DNA from: JAFAGX01 sp035624085 | GTDB lineage: Bacteria; Acidobacteriota; Terriglobia; Terriglobales; Acidobacteriaceae | Reading direction: 5' to 3' | Assembly: GCA_035624085.1 (NCBI GenBank) | Contig: DASPSE010000086.1 | Coordinates: 1 to 34,693 of the forward strand | Length of the DNA: 34,693 nucleotides | In this document: positions 1 to 8,375 of the stretch, one piece after another | How positions within the stretch are numbered: the first letter of the stretch is position 1 | How the letters are laid out: each line of letters begins with the position of its first letter | Notes under the pieces: model-generated | Database searches by the model: none | The model's input: the letters and a program-made list of their open reading frames with translations, nothing else | Told to the model about the DNA's origin: nothing | Translations under genes and position numbers: made by a program

Positions 1-542
1 ACGATCATAATCTCGAACGAGAGGCCGTAAACTCCAGTTGCGGTTGCGATGCGAGCGAGCGGGATGTTGTCCACTTGAGCGGTGCCGAGGAGATCCCAAG
101 GAAATCCGGTGATGCGGGTGCGGGCTAGTTCGACAGCTACCCAAGCGACTGGCGCCAGGAGCAACGCCCTCCGGCTGAATGGGCTTCCGCCGGCCAGCAA
201 AGCGGTAACCAGCCCGAACACGCCGTGATAGATCGCCAGATAGAAGCAAAAAAGAATCAGGATGCCAACTGCAGCGGGGGCGTTCACGCCGCCGTATTGA
301 CGCATTGTCTTGTAAATCCAATAACACGTGCCGCCGTACCAAAGAATCCCGCAACAGTACGCGAGCAAGAATGCTTCGAGAGGCTTCGCCGGAAGCAGCT
401 TGATTCCCTCGCGCAGTTGCAGCGTGTCCGGTTGCCGCGCCCGTAACAGCGCAACCAGCAGCGGCGTTAATGCTACCCAACACAGAATGTAGAAATTTGG
501 CAGCGGGAAGATCAGAATCTGCAGCCCGGCAGAAAGAAGCAT
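1..542 (-). CDS. lnt: Apolipoprotein N-acyltransferase, N-terminal part (truncated by window edge)
   Basis: Reading the minus strand from 542 gives an open frame to base 1 with no stop. The product is hydrophobic, with an N-terminal run of membrane segments. It then has the family-typical stretch TGFPWDLLGTAQ followed by TGVYGLSFEIMIV, which matches the start of the nitrilase-like catalytic domain of Lnt. Lnt N-acylates the N-terminal cysteine of lipoproteins in the inner membrane. The frame is open upstream to a TAG near 599, so TTG (590, 581) or GTG (575) starts are also possible. I chose the ATG at 542 because homologues begin with the LLSAGLQILIFP-like helix that follows it. About 180 residues are visible and the catalytic Glu-Lys-Cys part lies outside the window. 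Confidence 0.88.
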   Translation of the reverse strand, partial: MLLSAGLQILIFPLPNFYILCWVALTPLLVALLRARQPDTLQLREGIKLLPAKPLEAFLLAYCCGILWYGGTCYWIYKTMRQYGGVNAPAAVGILILFCFYLAIYHGVFGLVTALLAGGSPFSRRALLLAPVAWVAVELARTRITGFPWDLLGTAQVDNIPLARIATATGVYGLSFEIMI

Positions 543-650
543 CAGGAGCCAGGCGCGATGGTGAATCTGGCGCACAACCAAGAATAGCAAAGCGCGCCAC
601 TATCGGCCGCCATCCCGCCCGCATGTCATAATTGTGCTCGGCTATTGACC

Positions 651-1094
651 ATGAGCATTCATGACAGGCTCTGGTTCTTCACTGTCGTCTCGGCGGCGGC
701 GATTATAGCGAGCTCTGGATGCTTGGTTCCGCTGGTGCTTCTGAAAATTGCGATCGTCACAACTGTGCTACAGGTAATAGTGCTCGGGGCGATGCTGGTT
801 CCAACTGGCATTGCCGCAGTTTGGCTGTTCCGAAAGCTTCAGTTACGCTACACGCGCCGGGAGGCGAAGGCTGTGGCTGCCGCGTTCTTGATATTTGCGC
901 CAGTCGCGTTAATGATCGCGATCGTTGTCGCTGAGATACCAGGCGGTTATGCAGAGCTGCTCCTTGGAACTCGTTTTGCTCCAGTAGCCGCATTTGCAAG
1001 CGTCCCCGTCGTCACCGCGTTGGCCAGCTATGTGCCTTGTTTACTTGTTCTGGTGATGACGCGTCGCATCATGAAGACAGAACTAATGCATTAA
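651..1094 (+). CDS. Small hydrophobic membrane protein of unknown function
   Basis: The frame encodes about 147 residues with four likely transmembrane segments: roughly residues 8-30, 33-57, 72-95 and 110-138 in hydrophobic runs. A basic patch (RKLQLRYTRREAK) lies between segments two and three. I do not recognise the family. It is divergent from lnt and lies 30 bp upstream of the M64 peptidase on the same strand. A TTG six bases upstream (645) is an alternative start. No Shine-Dalgarno is evident. It is probably a genuine gene because the hydrophobic pattern is continuous and no better frame overlaps it. Confidence 0.55.
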   Translation: MSIHDRLWFFTVVSAAAIIASSGCLVPLVLLKIAIVTTVLQVIVLGAMLVPTGIAAVWLFRKLQLRYTRREAKAVAAAFLIFAPVALMIAIVVAEIPGGYAELLLGTRFAPVAAFASVPVVTALASYVPCLLVLVMTRRIMKTELMH

Positions 1095-1112
1095 TCGAGG
1101 CTTAGTTTTTCC

Positions 1113-1118
1113 TACAAT
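1113..1118 (+). promoter_or_regulatory. Putative -10 box (TACAAT) of a near-leaderless promoter
   Basis: TACAAT lies 6 nt before the ATG at 1125, and no Shine-Dalgarno is present. Transcription starting about 7 nt downstream of the box would begin at the start codon. The -35 region is poorly conserved. Confidence 0.35.
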
Positions 1119-1124
1119 CCAAAC

Positions 1125-2510
1125 ATGAAAACCAGAGTCCTTCTCGTCCTCACTTTGCTCCTCCCGATACACGCTCTTGCCGCACCCGCAACTATGCGTC
1201 TGGATTACTACCACACTGGCAATAAGGTCCACGAGACTTTCGCGGTAGATCGAATCGTGATTGAGCCGCTGCCCTGGCCGGGAGATCCGGCCAAGTCCAT
1301 CGACGACACGAACCTCGGGAATTACTTCTTCGAAGTCCATGACCAAGCCAGCAACCGCCTGCTTTACTCGCGGGGATTCGGCTCCGTCTTTGGCGAATGG
1401 GTCACAACCGATGAAGCAAAAAACGCCAGCAGGACATTCTCGGAGTCGTTGCGCTTCCCGGCGCCGGACGCGCCGGTAAAGATCGTGCTTAAAAAGCGCG
1501 AGGGGGGCGTATTTCAGGAGGTATGGACCACCCCCATCAATCCCAAAGACAAGTTCATTGACAATTCACCTCCGCCTTCTCCCGGTCCGCTCCTGACTAT
1601 CCAGAAGAATGGCGAATCGGCAAGCAAAGTCGATCTCCTGATCATGGGGGATGGTTACACGGCTGCTGAGCGTCCGAAGTTCGAGCAAGACGCGCGGCGC
1701 TTTACAGAAATCCTTTTCAGCCGGTCGCCCTTTCGGGAGCACCGGCAGGATTTCAACGTCTGGGGTTTATGTCCGGCCGCTCAGGAATCTGGCGTTTCGC
1801 GTCCCTCGAGTGGCGTTCACCACCACAATCCGTTGGGGACAACCTACGATACATTCGATACCGAGCGATACATTCTGACCACAGAGAATCGCACACTGCG
1901 CGACTACGCCTCTTATGCGCCGTATGAGTTCATCGAAATTCTGGTCAATGCGAAAACCTACGGCGGTGGGGGAATCTTCAACTTGTACGCAACCGTCGCT
2001 GCCGATAGTGAGTGGGCGCCATACGTCTTCGTTCACGAGTTCGGCCACCATTTCGCAGGCCTCGCCGATGAGTACTACACTTCGCCAGTCGCCTATCTGC
2101 CGCCCGCGAAAAAGATCGAGCCCTGGGAGCCAAATGTCACCGCGTTGCTCGACCCGACCAAGCTTAAGTGGAATGATCTTGTTGCGCCTGGTACTCCTGT
2201 ACCAACGACCTGGCGGAAAGATGACTTTGAAGCTCTCCAGCGCCAGATCCAAGACCAGCGGCGTAAGTTGCGCGCCCAGAATCGCCCCGAGTCGGACATC
2301 GACATACTGTTAAAACAAGAGAAAGCAACGGAGGATGCGCTTTTGGCTGGCGACAAGTATTCAGATCGGGTGGGAGCGTTCGAAGGAGCGAATTACGAAG
2401 CACACGGTTATTACCGGCCTCAGGAGAACTGCATTATGTTTACCCGATTCGAAGCATTCTGCGCCGTTTGCCGCAGGGCTATTGAGCGGATCATAGCGAT
2501 GTATTCTTAG
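1125..2510 (+). CDS. Secreted M64-family (IgA peptidase-like) zinc metallopeptidase
   Basis: The 461-residue product begins with a Sec signal peptide (MKTRVLLVLTLLLPIHALAA). An N-terminal beta-rich domain of about 110 residues matches the layout of the M64 N domain. The catalytic domain starts near residue 155. The zinc site is clear: HEFGHHFAGLADEY at residues 304-317, with H304 and H308 as ligands, E305 as catalytic base and an Asp/Glu pair downstream. The C-terminal part includes a charged helical stretch (residues 365-405) and a CIMF...CAVCRRA cysteine segment. The family is named after IgA peptidases, but in soil bacteria the substrate is unknown; I infer a general extracellular or periplasmic protease. 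The 3' end overlaps the convergent MobB-like gene by 20 bp. Confidence 0.85.
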   Translation: MKTRVLLVLTLLLPIHALAAPATMRLDYYHTGNKVHETFAVDRIVIEPLPWPGDPAKSIDDTNLGNYFFEVHDQASNRLLYSRGFGSVFGEWVTTDEAKNASRTFSESLRFPAPDAPVKIVLKKREGGVFQEVWTTPINPKDKFIDNSPPPSPGPLLTIQKNGESASKVDLLIMGDGYTAAERPKFEQDARRFTEILFSRSPFREHRQDFNVWGLCPAAQESGVSRPSSGVHHHNPLGTTYDTFDTERYILTTENRTLRDYASYAPYEFIEILVNAKTYGGGGIFNLYATVAADSEWAPYVFVHEFGHHFAGLADEYYTSPVAYLPPAKKIEPWEPNVTALLDPTKLKWNDLVAPGTPVPTTWRKDDFEALQRQIQDQRRKLRAQNRPESDIDILLKQEKATEDALLAGDKYSDRVGAFEGANYEAHGYYRPQENCIMFTRFEAFCAVCRRAIERIIAMYS

Positions 2511-3123
2511 GTTCGAGCGGAATCGGCAGCCGTTTCCTTACAAATTCCACGATCTCCTCGCTCACATAATTCGGCGGCTGAATTCGGAACGCAGGGCGGT
2601 CATTAACAGGCTTGATCGAGATCCCGCTCCAAGGGGATTGGTCGGTCGGCGATTCATGCAGAATTATCGCATCGGCTAGATCGAGGAACTCCCGTGCCGA
2701 CTTCTTGAAGTCTGCGGTAGCGGGATCGAGGACCGTAAGATAGAGATCGGGGCGAATGAATTTCAAAATGCTGTTGGACTCGAGAATCACGTTTTCGGAT
2801 TCAGAGAGTTTGTGGCGAATGGTCGGCACTGCTTCCGCCAGCCGGCCCTGTTCCGTGCGCACCCACCACGCGTGACGCGCACCCGCGACGAGGAACCGTG
2901 ACGTATCCGAATCACCAGAGCGATCTTTCTCCTCAGAGATCGCCCAGGTGTGATCATCTGACGCGCAGTGGCAGGACTTACCGCTCTTGGAGCAGATCCC
3001 GTGTCCATACTGCGTGATCTTGAAGGCGCTCCATGCGTATTCGGGTAAAGCCGCGATAAGACCAGCGACGACGCTGGTTTTGCCGACGCTTCGTGAATGT
3101 CCACCGACAACGATAATCGCCAT
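2491..3123 (-). CDS. MobB-like P-loop NTPase
   Basis: The 210-residue product has a Walker A motif GGHSRSVGKTS at residues 7-17, in the style of MobB (molybdopterin-guanine dinucleotide synthesis protein B) and related SIMIBI GTPases. A Cys/His group follows (C44, C51, C53, H58 in GICSKSGKSCHCASDDH). A later VILESNSILKFIRPD stretch resembles the nucleotide-switch region of MobB. The frame extends upstream to 3264, but that part is a repeat element. ATG 3123 has a good Shine-Dalgarno (GGAAGGG, 5 nt spacing), which decides the start. It follows lpxD on the same strand after a repeat-filled gap. No molybdenum-cofactor gene is adjacent, so the cofactor role is uncertain. It could be a metal- or cofactor-insertion NTPase of another kind. 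Confidence 0.72.
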   Translation of the reverse strand: MAIIVVGGHSRSVGKTSVVAGLIAALPEYAWSAFKITQYGHGICSKSGKSCHCASDDHTWAISEEKDRSGDSDTSRFLVAGARHAWWVRTEQGRLAEAVPTIRHKLSESENVILESNSILKFIRPDLYLTVLDPATADFKKSAREFLDLADAIILHESPTDQSPWSGISIKPVNDRPAFRIQPPNYVSEEIVEFVRKRLPIPLEPKNTSL

Positions 3124-3149
3124 GGAAACCCTTCCAAGCTGGGCCAGTT

Positions 3150-3262
3150 TGATAAGGAAGCGATCCCAGCGCGCGACTATTGCATCGCAAAGCACGCGAC
3201 GCTTCGGCGCGGATCGCCCAGATCCTTCGCTGCGCAAAAAAAGCTTGCTCAGGATGACAATC
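3150..3262 (-). repeat. Copy A of a ~110-bp dispersed repeat (intergenic)
   Basis: Read on the minus strand this begins attgtcatcctgagc, continues with gcgaaggatctgggcg, and ends with gcaatag...cgcttccttat. The same ordered blocks occur at 15118-15222 inside dus: attgtcatc, cgaagga-ctgggcg, cgaag, tttgcga, gcaata and cgcttccttat. The copy fills the gap between lpxD and the MobB-like gene and extends the MobB frame artificially. It is probably a non-autonomous repeat; no coding function is suggested. Confidence 0.7.
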
Positions 3263-3271
3263 AAACCTTAC

Positions 3272-4261
3272 CTATTGCTTCTTCGCTAGCCGTGCCAGAA
3301 CTGCCAGTTCTTTCAGGTACTCGCGAATCGGGCGTGCCGGCGTTCCCCAAAAAACTACGCCATTGCCGCGGATGATTTTCTTGCTGGGAATGCCACTCTG
3401 GGCGCCTAAAATCGTGCCCGCTTCAATTCTAACGTGATCGGCAATCCCCACCTGGCCGCCGATCACCACATTATTCTCGATCAGGGCGCTGCCGGAAAGT
3501 CCAGTCTGGGCAGCGATAACAACATCTTCTCCGATTTGCACATTGTGCCCCACATGCACCAGATTATCGATCTTCGTGCCGCGCCCGATGCGGGTAAGAT
3601 CCAAGGCTCCCCGGTCGATAGTCGAGTTTGCGCCAATCTCGACGTCGTCTTCTATCTCGAGGCGCCCGACCTGCGGAAATTTCTCGTATTTCCCAGTTTT
3701 TTCATCGCGCACATAGCCAAACCCATCGCTACCCAGCACCGCACCCGAGTGCACAATCACGCGATTTCCAAGACGCACGCCGGGATACACGGTCACGTTG
3801 GGATAAAGCTCACAGCCCTGCCCAACAAATGCATTGGCGCCAATCACGCAGCCCGGGCCGATCCACGTGCGGGCACCGATTTGGACGCCTCCCCTGATCA
3901 CCACCCCTTCGTCGATGGTCACATTGGCTGCCAATTGCGCAGAAGGATGCACGATCGCGTTGGGATGGACACCAGGCTTTCGATCCGGCTGCGCACACAG
4001 CAATCGTGCCGCTCGCGCAAACGCCAGCCGAGGTTTTGCGTGTACCAGCACTGGCTTCGAATGCGTGCCTGCAACGTCTCGGGCGATTACTGCGGAAGCA
4101 CGGCTTGCAATCGCCTCAGGCAAATCTCTTTCGTCCTCGACAAAAACCAGGTCCCCCGCCGATGCCGAGCCAATGCTTGCGATGCCGGTTAACTGAACAG
4201 CGCCATCCCCGACCAGTCGGGCCTGCACGAAATCGGCAATCTCCTTGGCGGAGCGCGCCAT
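3272..4261 (-). CDS. lpxD: UDP-3-O-(3-hydroxyacyl)glucosamine N-acyltransferase
   Basis: The 329-residue length is close to that of known LpxD. Residues 1-95 form the uridine-binding N-terminal domain. Residues 97-290 are a left-handed beta-helix with hexapeptide repeats (for example VTIDEGVVIRGGVQIGA and IGRGTKIDNLVHVGHNVQIG). The catalytic His is H239 in HVGHN, and the acyl-chain region with GSDGFGY is at 177-183. The C-terminal helix (residues 308-329) is the acyl-carrier-protein recognition part. LpxD adds the second 3-hydroxyacyl chain in lipid A synthesis, so the cell makes a lipid A outer membrane. An lpxL-type gene lies nearby on the same strand. No strong Shine-Dalgarno precedes the start; TATAAA lies 8 nt before the ATG on the minus strand, suggesting a very short leader. 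Confidence 0.96.
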   Translation of the reverse strand: MARSAKEIADFVQARLVGDGAVQLTGIASIGSASAGDLVFVEDERDLPEAIASRASAVIARDVAGTHSKPVLVHAKPRLAFARAARLLCAQPDRKPGVHPNAIVHPSAQLAANVTIDEGVVIRGGVQIGARTWIGPGCVIGANAFVGQGCELYPNVTVYPGVRLGNRVIVHSGAVLGSDGFGYVRDEKTGKYEKFPQVGRLEIEDDVEIGANSTIDRGALDLTRIGRGTKIDNLVHVGHNVQIGEDVVIAAQTGLSGSALIENNVVIGGQVGIADHVRIEAGTILGAQSGIPSKKIIRGNGVVFWGTPARPIREYLKELAVLARLAKKQ

Positions 4262-4305
4262 GGCACAGTTTTATACGTTTGCCGCCAGAAATGAAAGCTG
4301 CGGGC

Positions 4306-4311
4306 TAGAAT
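4306..4311 (+). promoter_or_regulatory. Putative -10 box (TAGAAT) of a near-leaderless promoter
   Basis: TAGAAT lies 6 nt upstream of the ATG of the 47-codon gene at 4318. The codon 7 nt further upstream is a TAG in the same frame, so there is only one possible start, and no Shine-Dalgarno is present. Confidence 0.3.
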
Positions 4312-4317
4312 GCTGAC

Positions 4318-4461
4318 ATGCAGCGGAAGGTATTCTGGATCAGCTTTATCGTGCTCGGACTGTTTGCGGATTTCGTGCTGCCAGTGTGGTGGGCCTTGGC
4401 TGCTACCGTTCCGATTGTGTTTGTGAGCTGGTGGGTAGCGTATCGGAGTGACTGGTTCTGA
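4318..4461 (+). CDS. 47-residue membrane peptide
   Basis: The frame runs from ATG 4318 to TGA 4459-4461 on the strand opposite to lpxD and lpxL. It begins MQRKVFWISFIVLGLF. It has two hydrophobic segments, residues 5-21 and 25-41, separated by a proline, and a tryptophan-rich interface (WW at 24-25 and 38-39). The C-terminus is RSDWF. The basic start and clean two-helix layout look like a real small membrane protein rather than chance. No family is recognised. Its position between two lipid A genes suggests an envelope location only. Confidence 0.5.
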   Translation: MQRKVFWISFIVLGLFADFVLPVWWALAATVPIVFVSWWVAYRSDWF

Positions 4462-4466
4462 ATAGC

Positions 4467-4534
4467 GAGTAGCTAGGGATGCAAGCAAAGCAGGACCTCA
4501 GGATCAAGGGGCAGCGCCTAGCTACTAGCTACTC
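4467..4534. repeat. Inverted repeat with AGTAGCTAGG arms, overlapping lpxL stop
   Basis: The left arm AGTAGCTAGG (4468-4477) is complementary to CCTAGCTACT (4517-4526), and the right side repeats AGCTACT a second time. The lpxL stop codon (4531-4529) lies inside the right arm. It sits between convergent genes and may act in termination, although no T-run follows on either strand. Confidence 0.45.
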
Positions 4535-5431
4535 ATAAAGCGGTGGCTGCCCTTCCGGGCGCGTCTTCCAGCGGCGATGGACCCAGAGCCACTGGTCGGG
4601 ATACTTCCGCACATATTCCTCGATAATTTTTGTGAACAGTGCAGTGTTGGCAGTGGCGTCGGCATCGTCATTGCCGGTACGAATGAGTTGGACCGGCGGC
4701 TCAAAACGCAGGCGGTATCTTCGCAATGCGGGATCCCAAACGGTGAACCCGGGAATCACCGCCGCATCGGTTCGCAGGGCGATTCTAGCCAGACCGCTGG
4801 CCGTGCACGCCGGGATTCCAAAAAAGTCCACGAAAACGCCTTGCGGCGGAGTCATGTTGGTGTCCATGAGGATGCCTACCGTTTCGCCAGCCTTCATAGC
4901 GGAGAGCAATCCCCGCACGAAGTCATCCTTGTCCACCATCGTGTTTCCGTGCATCGTCCGATATTGCCGGGTGAGACGGTCTAGAAAAACGTTGTCCAGA
5001 GGCCGCATCACTACGTGCAGGGGATATCCCTGCAAAGAGTGCGCGAAGGCGGAAAGCTCCCATCCGCCGATATGGGCCGTCAAGAACAGCACGCCCTTGC
5101 CTCGCGCTAAGGCACGCTCGAAATTCTCGAAACCGTCATAAACCACAACCTTGCTGACGTTCTCGCGGGTGTATTTGGGAAATAGAGAGATTTCCGCAGC
5201 CTGTCGCCCGAATGACGTAAAAACGCCGCGTAAAATTCTGGCCCGCTCACGGCGGCTTTTCTCCGGAAAGGCCATTTGCAGGTTGCGCATGCCCACCCGA
5301 CGCAGACGGCCATGCATGAGGTAAACAATCCAGGAAAGAGTGATTCCCGCGGCTCGCGCCAGCGGACGGGGCAGAGCGCCGATGAACTTGATCAGCACCC
5401 AGGCGAGCGCGTACTCGAGTCGCTGACGCAT
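4529..5431 (-). CDS. Lauroyl/myristoyl acyltransferase of the LpxL/HtrB family
   Basis: The 300-residue product (from ATG 5431) starts with a hydrophobic helix (LEYALAWVLIKFIGALPRPLA). It carries the family motif HxxxxE as HIGGWE at residues 120-125. Other typical parts are the TMVDKDD segment, GILMDTNM and the C-terminal WLWVHRRWKTRP. These enzymes attach secondary acyl chains to lipid A at the inner membrane. An in-frame TTG at 5476 would add 15 residues. I preferred the ATG because homologues begin with the MRQRLEYALAW-like helix, and neither start has a clear Shine-Dalgarno. Which chain it adds (LpxL, LpxM or LpxP type) cannot be told. Confidence 0.9.
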   Translation of the reverse strand: MRQRLEYALAWVLIKFIGALPRPLARAAGITLSWIVYLMHGRLRRVGMRNLQMAFPEKSRRERARILRGVFTSFGRQAAEISLFPKYTRENVSKVVVYDGFENFERALARGKGVLFLTAHIGGWELSAFAHSLQGYPLHVVMRPLDNVFLDRLTRQYRTMHGNTMVDKDDFVRGLLSAMKAGETVGILMDTNMTPPQGVFVDFFGIPACTASGLARIALRTDAAVIPGFTVWDPALRRYRLRFEPPVQLIRTGNDDADATANTALFTKIIEEYVRKYPDQWLWVHRRWKTRPEGQPPLYE

Positions 5432-5649
5432 GCGGTGGGAAGGGGCGACACTAGCATCCAGGAAAATGTCTGTCAAACGCTGGCTGTCCGACAGTTTGAC
5501 TGGAACTTATCTCACTGAGGGCAGTGAATCAGGTTGATGGCGATTGAACGCCGACTGTAAAACGAGACTCCAGTCTTTGCGGACAGTATCGCAGCGCCCG
5601 GTTTTCCACAGTCGCGGGTTCTGAATGTCGGAAGACTTAAACCTGAGTT

Positions 5650-7632
5650 TCAGCTGGTCAAGCCTACGCGGCGAAGAAGGCTTTGGAACCGGGGGTCGGA
5701 ACGAATGCTATCCCATTGCGGATCGACTTTGAGATAGATCAGTTCGGTCTCATGCTTGGTGCATGCCGTGTCTAATAGGTGGAATGCAGCATCGTGTTCA
5801 CCCAAACGAACGTGGAAAAGCGCCACATATAGGTCTTTGACGTAATCGCAGAAACCGTACCCTGAAGGGGTGGCAAATTTGCGCCGCTGCTTTGAGGCGT
5901 CCTGACAGAACTCCATGGTCTTCCGCCAGTATCCCTTCTCACCGGACTGTTGATATGCCGTTCGCAGTTCTGCGAGTCTGTTCTGGCTCAGTCCGAATAT
6001 TTCCTGCGCTTTGATGTATTCCTCAATGGCTTCTCGATGCCGTCCCGTCGCGTCATAAATCTGGCCGAGATCATAGTGCGACCAGGGGTATTCCGGTGCG
6101 AGTTCGGAAGTTTTCTGGGATTGTTCCGTCGCCAGGTCATAATGCCGGTCAAGGTAAAATGCCCAATCGCTAAAGTCCATGGTGAATACGGAGAACGGAT
6201 CAAGCTCCAGCGCTCGTTTTGCCTCTGCCACGGACTCATCAGACCGACCCACGGCAGCCAAATAATGCGCATACCAGGCGCGGGCTGTAGAGTCGCTAGG
6301 GTTGAGCTCAATCGCACGTTTGAACTCCCGTTCCGCGCCAGCCCAGTTCCAATTCAGCGTCATCTCAACACACGCAAGCGATGTGTGAGCCTCAGCCAAA
6401 TTCTCGTCGAGTCGCAACGCCTGAGAGGCTGCGTCTCTAGCCTTCGGCATGATCTCGGCGGCTGAAAGATCTCCGACAAAGATATCTCCTCCCGAGCTCA
6501 AGAGCACATAACAATTGGCGAGACCTGCGTAACCGAGAGGATCCGACGGGGCCTCCTTGATAGCCAGTTCAAAGTACTTGATTCCTTTTTCCACGGGCTC
6601 GCGCGTGTCCTTGTCACAGAAATACCGGCCCCTAAGGTAGTCATCGTGGGCTTGAGGATCGACCGGCCGGGCGTTGCCCAGCAGCTTTTGTTCTTCCGGC
6701 GTCAACTTCACCTGAATCTCGCGCGCGATGGCCTGCGCCACCTGCCCTTGTAAACTGAGCACGTCGCCGACATCGCCCTCGTAGCTTTCCGCCCACAAGT
6801 GCTTCTCAGGAGAGGCCTGCAGCAGATTCGCAGTGATGCGCAAATGATTGCCCGAGCGCGATACTGTCCCCTCGACCAAACCGTCGACGTTTAATTCCCG
6901 CGCGATCTCTGGGAGCGGCTTCTTCGTGCCCTTGTACTGCACAACGGATGTCCGGGAGATCACCCGCAGAGCGCTGATCTTCCCGAGATCTGTGATCAGA
7001 GCCTCCGTCATCCCGTCGGCGAAAAAATCCTGTTCCGGATCGCCTGAGAGGTTCGCCAGGGGAAGGACTGCCAGAGATTCGATGTGGGGCGGGCTGGGGC
7101 GTCCGAGCAGGCGTTCGCGCACACTGGTCAAGCTCAGCCCAGCTAGTAATAGGCCAACGACCGCAAGGCCCAACGCCAGGAACTTGACGCGGCGCCCATG
7201 AGTACGCTCGGGGACGGTACCTGCCTTCTCGGTGATTTCAGAAGAAGGCGGATGCGCAGGAATCGCATTGGCTACTGGCGGCTTGACTCTGTCGGCCTCG
7301 ACAGGGGCTATGAAGCGATACCCGCGTCGCGGCACAGTCTCAATGAAGCGCGGGTTTTCGGCCGAATCACCAAGAGCCTCCCGCAGCCGGTTGATGGCCG
7401 TGTTAACTCCGGCGTCGAAATCTACAAAAGTGTCGGTTGACCACAGCTTTTGGCGGAGCTGTTCACGCGGCACTGCTTCCCCGGGTCGCTCCAGCAGCAT
7501 AGCGAGAACTTCAAATGGCTGGCCGTGGAGTTTGATTCGCACCCCGCTCTTGCGGAGTTCGCGAGTGCCGAGGTCTGCCTCGAAGGTTCCAAATCGTACA
7601 ATCCGGGGCCGCTCGGGGAACTCTGTCGCCAT
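5650..7632 (-). CDS. CadC/ToxR-like transmembrane one-component regulator with TolB-like and TPR domains
   Basis: The 660-residue product has an OmpR/ToxR-type winged-helix domain at residues 10-112. It includes LRQKLWSTDTFVDFDAGVNT and the ending IETVPRRGYRFIAPV. A single membrane helix follows at about 150-170. Next is a TolB/FlgO-like alpha-beta domain (residues 185-315, beginning SLAVLPLANLSGDPEQDFF), then TPR repeats to about residue 600. The end, DPRFQSLLRRVGL, is typical of this group. DNA binding is cytoplasmic and the sensor part should be periplasmic. I chose ATG 7632 because the upstream 26 residues to 7710 are unlike the family. It is divergent from a small exported protein gene 215 bp away, which may be its target (inference). 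Confidence 0.88.
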   Translation of the reverse strand: MATEFPERPRIVRFGTFEADLGTRELRKSGVRIKLHGQPFEVLAMLLERPGEAVPREQLRQKLWSTDTFVDFDAGVNTAINRLREALGDSAENPRFIETVPRRGYRFIAPVEADRVKPPVANAIPAHPPSSEITEKAGTVPERTHGRRVKFLALGLAVVGLLLAGLSLTSVRERLLGRPSPPHIESLAVLPLANLSGDPEQDFFADGMTEALITDLGKISALRVISRTSVVQYKGTKKPLPEIARELNVDGLVEGTVSRSGNHLRITANLLQASPEKHLWAESYEGDVGDVLSLQGQVAQAIAREIQVKLTPEEQKLLGNARPVDPQAHDDYLRGRYFCDKDTREPVEKGIKYFELAIKEAPSDPLGYAGLANCYVLLSSGGDIFVGDLSAAEIMPKARDAASQALRLDENLAEAHTSLACVEMTLNWNWAGAEREFKRAIELNPSDSTARAWYAHYLAAVGRSDESVAEAKRALELDPFSVFTMDFSDWAFYLDRHYDLATEQSQKTSELAPEYPWSHYDLGQIYDATGRHREAIEEYIKAQEIFGLSQNRLAELRTAYQQSGEKGYWRKTMEFCQDASKQRRKFATPSGYGFCDYVKDLYVALFHVRLGEHDAAFHLLDTACTKHETELIYLKVDPQWDSIRSDPRFQSLLRRVGLTS

Positions 7633-7847
7633 GGTCACAGCTTTCGTGCCGCAAAGTGTACCACCGCACCGTTCCAACGAAAGATTCAGCCCTGTCAGAA
7701 ATGTAGTCAACTATTTTGTCCTCAGTTGGTTACAAATCAAGAAACGTTTGAGCGTGCGTCTATTGAGGTACGTGCCGCAATCCGGGATTCTCCCAGTCGT
7801 TCGCTGGCCAGACCGCAGAAAAAGGCCAGCGACAAAAGGAGAACGCG

Positions 7848-8297
7848 ATGAAAAAAGTTCAAGGATTGGCAGCCAGCAAGATGTTGTTTGCAGCCTTAAG
7901 CATTAGCCTTATCGTCGTGGGAATCGCACAGGCCCAGGTCGATATTCCAGTCTTCACGGGAACGTTCACGCTAACCGATCAAGTCCAGTGGGGCAAGACC
8001 GTCCTTCAGCCTGGCAACTACACCATCACCGTCGGCTCTGACAGCGTGGCGACGTTGGTATTGGTCAGAGACAGCAAAGGTCAGCCTGTCGCCCGCCTCA
8101 TGAGTGGGATTGACGACGGGAAGACAAGTGTCAGAAACGCGTTGCTCATCAGAGAAAAGGGTGGACAACTTCACGTCTATGGTCTGGCACTCGCCAGTTT
8201 GGGAAGGGTGCTGGTCTATGACCCGGTATTAGCGCGGGAAGCGATGCTGGACGCGCGTGTGCCCCAGACGGTACCGGTGATGTTGGCCAAAAAGTAG
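7848..8297 (+). CDS. Small exported protein of unknown function
   Basis: The 149-residue product has a Sec signal peptide ending AQA (about residue 29). The mature domain is beta-rich, with short alternating strands such as PVFTGTFTLTDQVQWGKTVLQPG and GNYTITVG. The start has a good Shine-Dalgarno (AAGGAGA, about 6 nt before ATG). The gene is divergent from the CadC-like regulator and ends before a hairpin region. Similar small exported proteins are common in acidobacteria, but no function is recognised. Confidence 0.78.
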   Translation: MKKVQGLAASKMLFAALSISLIVVGIAQAQVDIPVFTGTFTLTDQVQWGKTVLQPGNYTITVGSDSVATLVLVRDSKGQPVARLMSGIDDGKTSVRNALLIREKGGQLHVYGLALASLGRVLVYDPVLAREAMLDARVPQTVPVMLAKK

Positions 8298-8375
8298 AAC
8301 GGGAGTTGCACATTTGACGACGGACAGATCCTGGCAATACCCCGGGCTTTGTCGACTCTCCGGGAACTTTGCAGG

